A DNA stretch of 64,000 nt from Chrysaora quinquecirrha (Eukaryota; Cnidaria; Scyphozoa; Semaeostomeae; Pelagiidae), in assembly GCA_014526335.1 (NCBI GenBank), contig JACTAT010000022.1, forward strand, positions 2,759,436-2,823,435. The letters are read 5' to 3'. This document shows positions 42,475 to 54,706 of the stretch, piece after piece (the first letter of the stretch is position 1; the number at the start of each line of letters is the position of its first letter). The notes beneath the pieces are model-generated. The model was not told where the DNA came from. It made no database searches and saw only the letters and a program-made list of their open reading frames with translations. The position numbers and the translations under genes are program-made.

Positions 42475-45400
42475 CTTGGAAAAAAGTGACCGTTTATAAT
42501 GCACCTTTTAAGCTAATGGCCGGTTTTTTCTAATTTGCGATGATTACTTAAGACAAAAATATGACTTTAGATTCGGATTCAACACCTTAGGCCCAGGCCA
42601 AACGATCAAAAATTGTTTGTCACACATTTGAAATTTGCCAGTCAACCAAAATGTTTTACCGTTAGGCCACATCGCAAAACAATGCTCGTCAAAGATGTTT
42701 GAACTTTTTCAAAATCATCGTACAAAGGAATCTGCTTATTGATGCTTGCCAAGCAATGTTTTGTGACGTGGCAAAACGTTCAAACATTGCATGATGAGCA
42801 AATTTCTAATGTTTCACAAACAATGTTTGATCGGATGGCCACGTTGCAAAACATTCCTTAACAATCAGGGCATGATTGATAACGTTTCTGAAAACTTCAA
42901 AAACACCTGCTTCTCGTAAGCAAAAATGTTTGATAAGCATAGTTTTATGATGAATGGAAAAAAATTTCAGATGTTTGACAAGCAATGTTTGGTCATCTAG
43001 CCAGAGCCTTAGGCGCAGAAAAGTTTAAATGGTTAAGAATCAATAAAAAGATTCGGCAATACTTACTCATTGGCGAAACTTTCCAGCGTTTGTAGCAACG
43101 AAATAAGAATTGAGTCAGCAATGAAATAAGAGAAACAACGACAATTGCAACTGATAATCCAATGACACAGGTATTAAACGTTTTGCCATAACTCAAGATA
43201 CTTGCAAGAATGCTTGGGTTTTAGTGCTTTTCGATTTTCCCTGGACCTACAAGATCAAAATGGAGAAAATTCAAGGTTATAGTTAGAATGAGTCAGACAC
43301 CCTCGGGGAGGTAGTTGGGGAAGGGGGTGCTTAGTATAATTTGGGTACGTGTAATTGCCACCCATATTGGTGGGTTTTGGGACCTGAAATTCTCTAAACA
43401 TGGGTATGATTTTAGCCTCAACCCCATACAAGGGCGTGGGAAATTAAAGAAAACCCTAAAGGTTCACATGATTTGGGGCAAAATAGTGATAAAATCGCAT
43501 CGATAACGTTCTTCGTCCAATTTCAAATAATAGTAAGGCCTAGAAATGCTTTTGCTGCTTTGGGGGCAGGAGTGACGGTAGAGGGGGCAAAGGGATACAG
43601 ATTTCAGATTGTTTTCAATAAATTAGCCTAATTGCATAGTAAATATGCTTACTTAAGCAGCTACTTGATTACTTACTAGAACAGAACAACACGCAAAGAA
43701 CTACAACCCCACCAACCACATTTTAATGAAAATTGTTTTTGTTTTCAATTATCTAAGTATTATCCTGCAATCAAGCTGCTGCCGTCACTGCCCTGCCTTC
43801 GGCATCCCTGATTTTGGGGGGGGGGGAGTTAATTTAATTCTCATGATACAAAAAACAGTACCTCAATGACTTTCGTAAAATTTTTGATGGTCACTGCAAT
43901 CTCATTTCTCTTGGAATCAATGAATTTCTCTAAATTCTTCTGCAGTGGTATGATCTCTGAAGAAAGGACGATGCCAAAACCATTTGACCCTTGAATGAAC
44001 TTGCTTACTTCGATCTGTTTCTCATTGAGACTTTTGATCGCAGACGCTGCCGATAAAGAATCGACCAATGCACCTTGTACGAGGTCATTTTCTAATGCTG
44101 AGATCACTTCGGAGTTATTGTGATACGACACTAAGAGGAAGAACGAAAAAAGCTCGTAAATTATCAGATGGGGGGTAATTGAGGCCTTATTAGGATATAA
44201 GGGATATGGGATAATTTCAGAAAAAATATTAAAAGAGATAAGGAATTATTCTGGACAAAATAAAATGTATACGGGATATTTTTTGTGAAATGATACTGTG
44301 GCGTCGTGGCCTAATCCAGCTGGCTTGTGGTGTCATAAGCTCATCCAGGTCAGCGATCGAGCCCCAGCCAGGTAGCGTCACAGGCAGGGTTGACGTCTCG
44401 ATTAGGTAGCCTACTACTGTGATCCATGTGTGATCCTAGCGATTGGCGCTAAATACAACATTTCACCGTCACCTTCATTCGGTGATAAAAGGGAGAAGAC
44501 ATACAGGGGATAAGGGTTTTGTTCAGGAAAATGGTAGTCAATTAAATAGCGATAGCTACAACTCAGGTAATACGTCTAAGTATTTGGCTGCATTGCAAAC
44601 ATTGTAAAAAGATACCTTTTTGGCTAACTATCGCATTTCTTCTTATTGCCAGATTGTATTCGAATGAATCTTTGATAACTGCGACCTGTCAAGGGCAGAG
44701 TATTAAGCTGAGATGGGGGAATTGAAAATGAATAGGGAGAAAATCACAACACGGACAATTTCCAACAGGACTTTTAATTAAGACCAATTTTTTCAAAGAA
44801 ATTTCTTATCAAAGACATTTTGGCTTTCTCTAGCATCGCTGCCTTAACAGCACTACTAACCTTCATTCCATAAAGCAATGTCGATTTTGACGTCACGGCT
44901 GCTGTAATCATTGAAGTGATCACACCAATGATTATGGAATTTAAAACAGGACCAATCAGCATCCAGAAAATGCCAACTACTTTACCAAGAAAAGATTTTG
45001 GTGTGATGTCTCCATACCTTGCAAGTATTGAAAAATTAATCAAATTAGCAAAGAAAGATAGGCAAGCAACGATTCTGGAAGAAAGTATACGTATCTAGAA
45101 ACAAAGAAACAAACAAACAAACAAACAAACAAATAATAGAACAAACAAAGAAACAAACAAAGAAATAAACAAAGAAACAAACAAAGAAACATATAAACAA
45201 AGAAACAAAGAAGCAAAGGCACAAAGGCACAAAGAAACAAAGAAAAACAAGGAAACAAAGAAACAAAGAAACTAAGTAACGAAGAAACAAAGAAACAAAG
45301 AAAGCAAAAAGAAACAAAGAAACAACGAAACAAAGAAACAAAGCGAAAAGAAACAAAGAAACAACGAAACAAAGAAACAAAGAAGCAAAGACACAACGGA

Positions 45401-48400
45401 ACAAAGAATTACAGAAACAAAGAAAAAAAGAAACAAAGAAACAAAAAAGGAAGGAATGATTGACAACTTACCCTACTGTTGTCATGGTAACAAATCCCCA
45501 CCATACTCCAGTCAGTGTTCCTCTAACATAACTTCCAATGTTGAGTTCGTTGGGATTAACTTTCCTTTCCTAAAAAATAGACAGAAAATGTTACTTTTAA
45601 GACAAAAAACTTACAGAGCATATTGTGGTAAATACACCAAGTTGGTTGACAAATGCAAATACACAAATATTACGCTTATCTTTCAAACATTTTCTCTACA
45701 AATCCCATACTGCACTATGTTGGTGCTCCCTAGATGACCCCTAGATGATGCACTACGGGTTGCGAACTAAGAAAGTTCTTGTCGCAAGCTTAGATTCTCA
45801 GGAGGGCCCTAGCCGCCCTGGCCAAACGGTCAAACATTGTTTGTCTTTATCAAGCAAAATATTTCAACGTTTGGCCCATTGCAAAAAATTGCTCGTCCAA
45901 CAACAATTTGCTTTCATCAAGTGAAAAATGTGTTTAAAGTTTTCAAAAACACTGCGAAATAAGTTAAGCTATTTTAGCTTGTCAGCCAAGTATTCAAACG
46001 TTGCTTCATAAGCTAATTTTAAATGTTTGACAAACAATGTTTGGTCGTTTGGCCAGGGCCTAAGACAGTAGGTAGGAACATAGGCGTAGGTCATGGGACA
46101 GGAGAGCTAAGGTCGATACAAGATATATAAATGCATTTTAGATAATACAGTTAATACATTAACTCACCACAAGCCATAGTAGTGTGCCAATGATGGTACC
46201 CATCAACATCACAATAACTAATGGCGGCCAGATTTTAAAAATCAATCCAACGACTTTTCCACTTAAATTCTCGTTTGTTTTCTTTTTTACCAGCAATACA
46301 GATCCTGGATTATCTGCAACTAAAATGAACTTGAAATCTTTCTGAAATTTCTCAACTTCTTTTCTTCCATAAATTGGCAGGAAAAAATGAGCATTGTCGT
46401 CTACCTTTGCCTTCAGTTCTTTTTCACCTGAAAAAACAAAATTTTTTCCTTACTTTGTGACGTTACAGTGACGTAATTTTCTTTCGAGTATGTGACGTCA
46501 TTCCGAAAGTGTTCAGCATATTAAGCCTCCCAAAAAGTCCAAAATTTTGAAATATTACGTTCAATAGTGTTCAGAACGAGAATAATCAACGTCAACGCGA
46601 CAAGAAGGACTGGCAAATGAACGCACGTAGCACGCATATAAATTTTCCTTCTGACGTCATCGTGACGTAATGAGTAATATTTTGTGACGTCACAACTAAA
46701 GCAGGCATTTTCCTTGACAAGAAACAATTTGAGAGAACAATTTTAGCTCATTAAATTGAGCACGGTTCTTCAGAAAACTGAATCGTACCTTGCCGGCTGA
46801 AAAATGATATTAGCAAAAAAGAACTAACAAATTAAGCATTGCATTTCAGTCAACTTACTTTGAAACTGTCCCACTTTGCCATTTTTCGTCCTATTGAACA
46901 AAACATTGACTGGTCCAAAATTGTGATCCTTGTTACCATTGCAAGTCTGACAAATCTCCTTTGCAGCTTCAGTGACAATGTCAGCCAGTAATCCAACAGG
47001 TCTGCTTGCATCACCGTGTATGTATGGTTTGCGAGAACACCAAGCAACGAAAATGTTTCTGGGACATTGACAAGTTTCTACAAAAAGGAAAAATATATTT
47101 ATGTATAAAATTTGTATAAAAGTTTCTGGAGTGAACTGAAAGTTTAAACAGTCAGCACTTCACGCATCAGTTTCGTCTAAGCCTTGACTCGTTATTGCAG
47201 CTGGAATTGACGAGAACTTTGAACAGAAATTTAGGTGCCAAATAAACTCCTCGTTTATTAATTTTGAGTTTTTTTCCCCACCCCGGACCTTATTAGAACC
47301 CCCCGTTTATTAATTTTTGAAGAAAACATTTCACTTGTGAAAGGAGTAAACTACGTTTATTAAAATTTCCCCACACCCGGACCTTATTAGGACCCCCGTT
47401 TATTAAATTTTCGAAAAATTTCCCACCTACCCCGTTTATTTGGCCCCTGAGAGTAGGAAGTTATCTGGCGAAACTCTACGATTAGCATCATGGCGCTGCT
47501 ACGACTGGAAAATTCTATGATTCATATAGCACGTTGCATGTGGCCCTGGTCAAATGATCAAACATTGTTTGCCAACTACCTGAAATTTGCTTGTCAAACA
47601 AGATGTTTTATCGGTTGGCCACGTTGCAAAACATTGCTCGCCAAACGTTTTTGCTTGTGACGAGCAGAAACTTTAATTGTAGCTTTTAAAAGAATTGCCA
47701 AGCAGTTCTACTTATCAATCTACGTTTTTCGATGTGAGCAAACGTTAACCGGTGAAACATTGCTTTTAAAGCAAACCTGAAATGTTTGACTAACAATGTT
47801 TGAGCGTTGGATCGGGGGCTAAGATTCAAGACCTGCCAAATTTGTTTGCCATGTAATTCGAAAGAAAACTCAAATTTCATAAATCACCCCGGGTAATGTC
47901 TATGCAATGCAGTGGAGGGTGTGCAGTTCGGTGGAGGATATTCAGTACAGAGGAGGGATATCATCTGTACGGTGGAGGATATTCAGCAAAGTAGAAGGAT
48001 ATCATCAATCGGTGGAGGGATATCATCAGTACAGTCTGTACAGTCTACAGTGTCCCTTCACTGTACTCAATATCCTCCGCCGCTTTGCACACCCTCGCCA
48101 TATGCACACCCTCCACTGTACTGTATAGACATTACCCGATGTAGATAAACAGAGTAACTCACCTATTATCACACTGGGACTTTTTGGTCCCTCACCAACC
48201 AACGTAAAGGCAGACACAGCTATCACAACTTCAGTAAACGGTGCGAAACCACTTAAAATTAAACTGTTTGAGTAGAACGTTGTAGTCGTGGAGCTGGTTA
48301 TATTCTGTGTCAATGTTGTGGTTCCATTTCGTGTTATTGTGTAATAAACAGTATAGCCTTGTAGTAATCCATTCGCTTTATTGTCCGGCAAATGATTCCA

Positions 48401-50570
48401 CGTAACCATTATTTTACCATCTCGAGAGAGTAACCTTGCAGTGACGTTGCTTGGTGCGGATACTGGAACTGAAGAAAATGTAATTATTTTATATTTATAG
48501 ATAAAATGATAGTGAATATGCTCATATATAATAAGGACGAAGAGTTGAAAGAAACCAGGAGCAAATTTTGGACCATACATACACACAGTATTTACTGGAC
48601 TAATAAGTTTGATCTTCGTTTGCAACTTTTCTTTTCTTTTATTGACAATAACAGTCTTTTTACCCTTAGCCTTCCTAAAATTCACGTGTTGCACGACCAA
48701 AGCTCCACTCCTGGAGATCTTTTGCATTCGAGTTGAGCATTGAAAATCAAATCAAAGAAAATTAAGATTTCTCAAGTGATTTTCTTAAGAAGTAACGAAA
48801 TTTCCAGTCAAATTTCAGCCTCGTATTTCTACTAAAGTTTGCTCTGATAAAGGATGTGTACAAAATTTTAATTTTTTGAAGAACGCTGGAATAACGTAGC
48901 TACTACCGAAATAGCTTTTTCATCTCAGCACACAGAACGCAACGAGATAACCAGCAGTTTAAGCGACGAAACAACTCTTTCCATCATAACACAGCTTTGG
49001 CCGTTTAGCTCTGTGTGCTGTGTTATGTTGTGAAACTGGTTTCATCTAGTTTTGCTTCACTTAGAGATTTTTTAATTTTGTACCAGAAGTCCTATTCGGC
49101 TAACGTTGTTTACAACCACTTTAGCCCTTGGTCGTGCCCTTGAGGAATCATTGCTCATTGCTTTGATGTCAAAAATAGAGCTCACATCAAGCTTTTCATA
49201 GCACAAAATTGAGAATTCATTTTAAAGGAAAACCTTCTCAAGAGTATGGGCATGTGACCTGAACTAGGTGTAAATAAGGTTAGGTCTATAGAAGGCTGCA
49301 GTTGTCTTATGGTTCAAGGAAAAAGTACAGAAATATCTTTGGTAAGTATTTCAACGTACCATCTTCTTCCGTGATGCATTGCGTCCACGCAAACGGGCCT
49401 ACACCAGCACCAGTAACAGCAGCTACTTCAACCTCGTATCGAGTAAACGGCTTTAGATTTTCGATTGTGAACGAGGCATCCCAGTTATTATTGGTTACAT
49501 TCAACCAATTAACAGCTTCGTTGTATACTTTGTAACGTATCATATGACCAAATTGGAAGCCGTGCAACAGACTTTCATTGACATGAACCCAGCTCAGGAA
49601 AAACGAAGAAGCAGAAAGTGGAGTGCACAGTAAGTCTGATGGGGCCGCCTCTGGTACTGAAATGAACAGGGAAATGGAATAATCAACAGACATAAATGAA
49701 AACAACAAAACAAACGAAAACGAATAAATAAATAATGAAAACCATGAAATAAATTGAATGAATAAAACTATAGATAGACAAATAAATAACCAAACTATCA
49801 GATACGTAAATGAATGAACGAATGAATGAACGAACGAATGAATGAATGAATAAATGAATAAATAAATCAATACATTATTACATAAAGACTAAATAATAAA
49901 TAAATAATTATAAGAAAATGAAGGCTAACGTGAAGAAATAAGCAAAAAAAAGACATTAAAATGAAATGATGACAAAGATAAAATAAATACACTGTCACAA
50001 GTAATCAATCAACATAATTAATCGACGGGGGTTGTAAAAAAAGATGGTACCCCAAAGAGACAGCTACTTACCCCCTTCCTGCGTAAAGCAGTCCACAAAA
50101 GGACTTGAAATCCCATTGCCATCCAACGTAAATGCCAAGACTCGTATCGTATACAACGCATATTCTTTTAACAATGAAATGACCAGTTGAGTTTCATTGT
50201 GATTAGTGGATAACCATTTCCATAAAGTTGTACCAAATTCTTTGTAGAATACAGTATATCCGGTTATATTCTTAGAGGACGTAAAACCTGACCAGCTAAC
50301 GGTTATAGTTGTAGCTGTATGCGAAGTGGCCTGTACTGAAGTTGGGGCGGTTGGAACTGAAAAGAAATGAAATGCTATTCTAAGCACTTTGCATCATGGC
50401 TTCATGCCAGCTAATGGCAAGGTTTATAAGCAAGCAAGCAAGCAAGAATGCAAGCAAGAAAGCTGGCAGGCAAGTAAGCAAGCAAGCAAGCAAGCAAGCG
50501 AGCAAGCAAACAAGCAAATGAGCAAACAAGCAAGCAAGCAAATAAACAAGCAAATAAGCAAACAAGCAAG

Positions 50571-50601
<31 letters not shown>

Positions 50602-53600
50602 CGCAAGAAAGCAAGCAAGCACGATAGCAAGCAAGCAAGCATGATAGCAAGCAAGCAAGAAAGCAAGCAAGCAAGCAGGCAGGCAGGCAGGCAAGCCAAC
50701 AAGCAAGCAAGCAAGTAAGCAGGCAAGCAAACAAGCAGGCAAGCCAACAAGCAAGCAAGCAAGTAAGCAGGCAAGTGAGCAAACAAGCGAGCAAGCAAGC
50801 AATCAAATAAGCAATCAAGCAAGCAAGCAAGCAAGCAGGCAGGCAAGCCAACAAGCAAGCAAGCAAGTAAGCAGGCAAATGAGCAAACAAGCGAGCAAGC
50901 AAGTAAGCAAGCAAGCAATCAAGTGAGCAAGCAAAAGAGCAAATGAGCAAACAAGCAAGTAAGCAAGCAAGCAAACAAACAAGCAAGCAAGCAAGCAAGC
51001 ACCAAGCAAGCAAGTGAGCAGACAAGCAAGCAAGCAAGCAGGCAAGTAAGCAAGCAATAATTTAATTTTCAAAAGCAGAAACAGGTCAGAGATCTTGTTA
51101 GTTACATAGCCCAGGACGTGCAGGGTACCCCCGAGACTAATTTTCTACAACGAAAATCCTTGGCACTCATTTATCGACCTCGTAGGCTAGGATAAAATAT
51201 TTAGACCCAAATATAGAACACTGTAGAATGGATAAAAACATTCACGAATAGAAGGGAAACAATGTACTTCTTTGTACATGAAAAACAAACGTGTCTAGGA
51301 ACTTACCATCAAAAGAGTGAATATCTAGTGATTTTGTAGGCATAGTGTAAAGAAAACCAGTATCCTCAATTGCATGTTGAAGGGTTATTACTTCGTCAGT
51401 TGCTGATTGGTTGAATAGGATGGTGAAATTGCAGTAAACACTGCCTTTGCTGTGGAAACAAATTGACAAAGTCAATGGAAAATAGGCTTTTGAAGACATA
51501 GGTACTTTTATAGTATGTCACTATGAAAACGCCCCTCCAGTAAAAAAGTTTTGTATTTGACTATGATAAATGTCCCATTAAACACTCTGTATCCAGATGT
51601 GAATCAAGAACAGCCAATCAACTAGATTTGGTCGAATGGTTCAATTAACAGGGGCTAAGATAGCACTGTGTTATATCAAAGTAGTAGACAGATACCCCCT
51701 GTTTTGCAGATCGATGCTTCTAATGAACCTTCGATAGGGGTTTCGAGAGCTTTCGGGAGCAAGTCTTAAGACAGGCCGGAGAATGGGAGCATTAGTAGAA
51801 AGTACCAGAGCTTAGGAGAAAACAAATTTCTGGATAATTTATTTTCAAAGAGATTACTCTAAGCACAAGGTTAATTTTGATGGAAGCAGAGAGCATGATG
51901 CTTTCTAAGATGTGAACAAGGGAGCGATGGCTTCTCCTCCTATCAGAGCCTCTCAGATGCTTCGTACTTTGAAGTGTCAGGATTCTAGCGTGCTCGAAAA
52001 TCGTTCCAATGTTCATTGCAAACTAGCAGATCTATACGAATTCAAGACTTTAAAAAATGATTTTGACTTCTTTGATTCCGATCTTTTAGTGTGAATAGGC
52101 CTAACTAAGACACGAGAAAAGAGTTTTACCTTAGTCCATTGATGACAACTTCCTGAATAACTTGCTTTCGGTCTTTATAAAGTTCAAGCACCTAAAGATA
52201 AAGGTAGATATATTAATAGTAAATAGATAAATATCTTATTCGTTCAAGAAGGAATGTTTTCTCTAGTGTTAAAAAATGTATTTAAGGTGGCATGGAGAAA
52301 GTGTTACCTTTAGTTATGGTTATCATATCATATGAGCATAAATTCGGCGAGGCTATGCAGAAAGGCTACGGGAATGTGGGGGTTGTAAGAATAGATCCCG
52401 TAGTATAGACATTATACAGGGGGGTTGACAGGGTAGTGCGAGAGAAGTTCACAACAGAAGCTCATATCTGGAGGGACTAGTACGCATAGTTAGGTACTTA
52501 AGATGCTGCAATCTTAAGGTAACGAAAAGTAACCAGGTAACCAGGCAGGGGCTGCAGCGCAATGGTGCTTCGATTACTTATAATCAAGAAACTTCAACAG
52601 AGATCTTTCTCATAAACAGAAAAAATTTTGAACCGCATCTGACAGACAAGCAATGTATTGCAACGTGGACGAACGGTCAAACATTTTATTCGTCAAGCAA
52701 ATTTCAGATGTCTGGCAAAAGCTGTTTGATCGTTTGGCAAGGGCAAAGGCTACACTAGTGCATATGTGGATTGTGACTAGATTTGTTACACTACTAATGG
52801 AATTGACAAAGATTTATGAAAGACGAATACTTTCTGTACTCACATTTTGTTTGACTTTTAAGCTGAATTCTTTGAACACTTGGCTGTTATTGTGAAGCAT
52901 CGACGGTGAAAATGTTTCGTTGGTGAATTTGACAAAGACGTCAACTTTAGCAGCTAAAAAAGCAACAATAATTCAAGTGTTTACATTGATATTTGTATAA
53001 GGAACCAGTTTATAAAACATCTAATTCTAGATGGGTTGCAGAGATCTCAAAAATTTACAAAAATTATAAAAAATAGATTAGTATACTATAAATAAATCTC
53101 TTCTCTAATTTCGTACAACTCTATAAACCTACTTTTGTGAGCAATTTTTATGTCTTGTTGATATTTTCCCTAATTTCAAAATAGCATGATGTGTGAGATA
53201 CTTGATTGTTTTATAAAAGTTAAGAAACTTCCAAGATATGTCATACTTACGTTTGCAAGCATGTTGGTTACAGCTTCTTTTTTCGGTAAAATTCCCTTTG
53301 CAATTTAGTCCACCAAAAGCTGGAACTGGCGAATTACATTGACGATATCTTGTTATTTTGCCACCACCACATGGTTGATTACAGTACGACCAAGAAGTCC
53401 AGGGACTAAAACCACCATCCACTACAAATAAAAATGCATTAGACTACGTATGTCATTTTATTTAGTTTGGTGAATTGATGAATTTCTCCATTTTTGGTTA
53501 GAAATTACAGTGGCAAAATGGGGAGAATGTTTCAGTTATTGGGTCTCTGAGCTAGTTATCGTATACCAGGATTCAATTGTAGATAGTGAGGGTATATTTT

Positions 53601-54675
53601 TTCAAGAATAAAAGTCATTAACGTACAATGGCATCCTTCGTCTGACAAGAAGGCAAAAGCAAGCCTAATGCAACCATTTCACTCAGTACAAAGAGTTTCT
53701 TCAGAGCTAGAGGTAGTAACATTTTGGCTTTCACAGCACTAATATAACATGTTATCCTATTTTTTGCAAAAAACAAGAACCTGAAAGCTAGTGAATAACC
53801 TGATAACATGGAACTAGTAACCAGGGAGTACGCGTAGCGGTGCGGATGACCGGTACCTAACAATAGATGTAGTAGGCCTGGGCTCTTGCAGACCTCCGGT
53901 CTTTGTGATGCAGCAAAACATTATTTTACGTATGTACTTCTTTCAAAGCCGAGGGCGGAGAGACTATAGCAAATAAAAGCGACACAAACCAGGGCATCGA
54001 AAGAAGTTACATCCAACTGATTCTTTAGATAGCCCAAAGCAATCGAATCCTCCGTTACTTGGAGGGGGGTTGGTGCAAGATCTTTTCCTTGTTTTCAACC
54101 CCCCAATGCAGGGTTTGCTGCAGTTCGACCAAGAGCTCCATTCTGACCAACCACCGTCAACTGAAATACAAATTAGCATTAATAGTCATAACTTCGAATT
54201 ATTTAATACTAATTACGTAGACCTAATGCAACTATATGAGACCCTACATGTATAGTAATCATTTAAATCAACAAAAGTTTTAGATAATGCAGAGAGTGAT
54301 TCATTCTACGAAATATAGAAAATCACAAAATCCACAATACTAAACTCTGACAATGGAAAGCTGAAATAGCTTCAGGGCAAGAAAAATTCCGAGCAAACAA
54401 AGGGGTTATTAGCATTATTGCATTAAATGTTACAGCATTACCTGGGCAAGGATTGTCAAGGCATGGTCCTGACTCCATTATGATGTCATCACATTCTTTG
54501 TATGATGTACAATGGCCATATCTCGTTCTTGTCCCCGGGCCACAATAGCTAGAACATTCTCCCCAATTTGCCCAAACACCTCCACAGTTTGTTACTAAAA
54601 AGTAGAAATGTTATCAAGCAAGCAAAATAAAAGTCAGTTAGTTGATTAGATAGTTAGTTAGTTAGTCAGTTAGTC

Positions 54676-54706
<31 letters not shown>

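Noticed and set aside
45040..45466. Phe/Leu/Cys/Val-rich ORFs of 64-119 codons on minus
   Set aside because: Translation of the (AAAC/AAAG)n satellite inside the filter intron; it looks like a membrane protein only because of the repeat.
50380..51072. Several 85-208 codon ORFs (Leu/Ala/Cys or Lys/Gln/Ser)
   Set aside because: All come from the (AAGC)n microsatellite, which has no stop in several frames.
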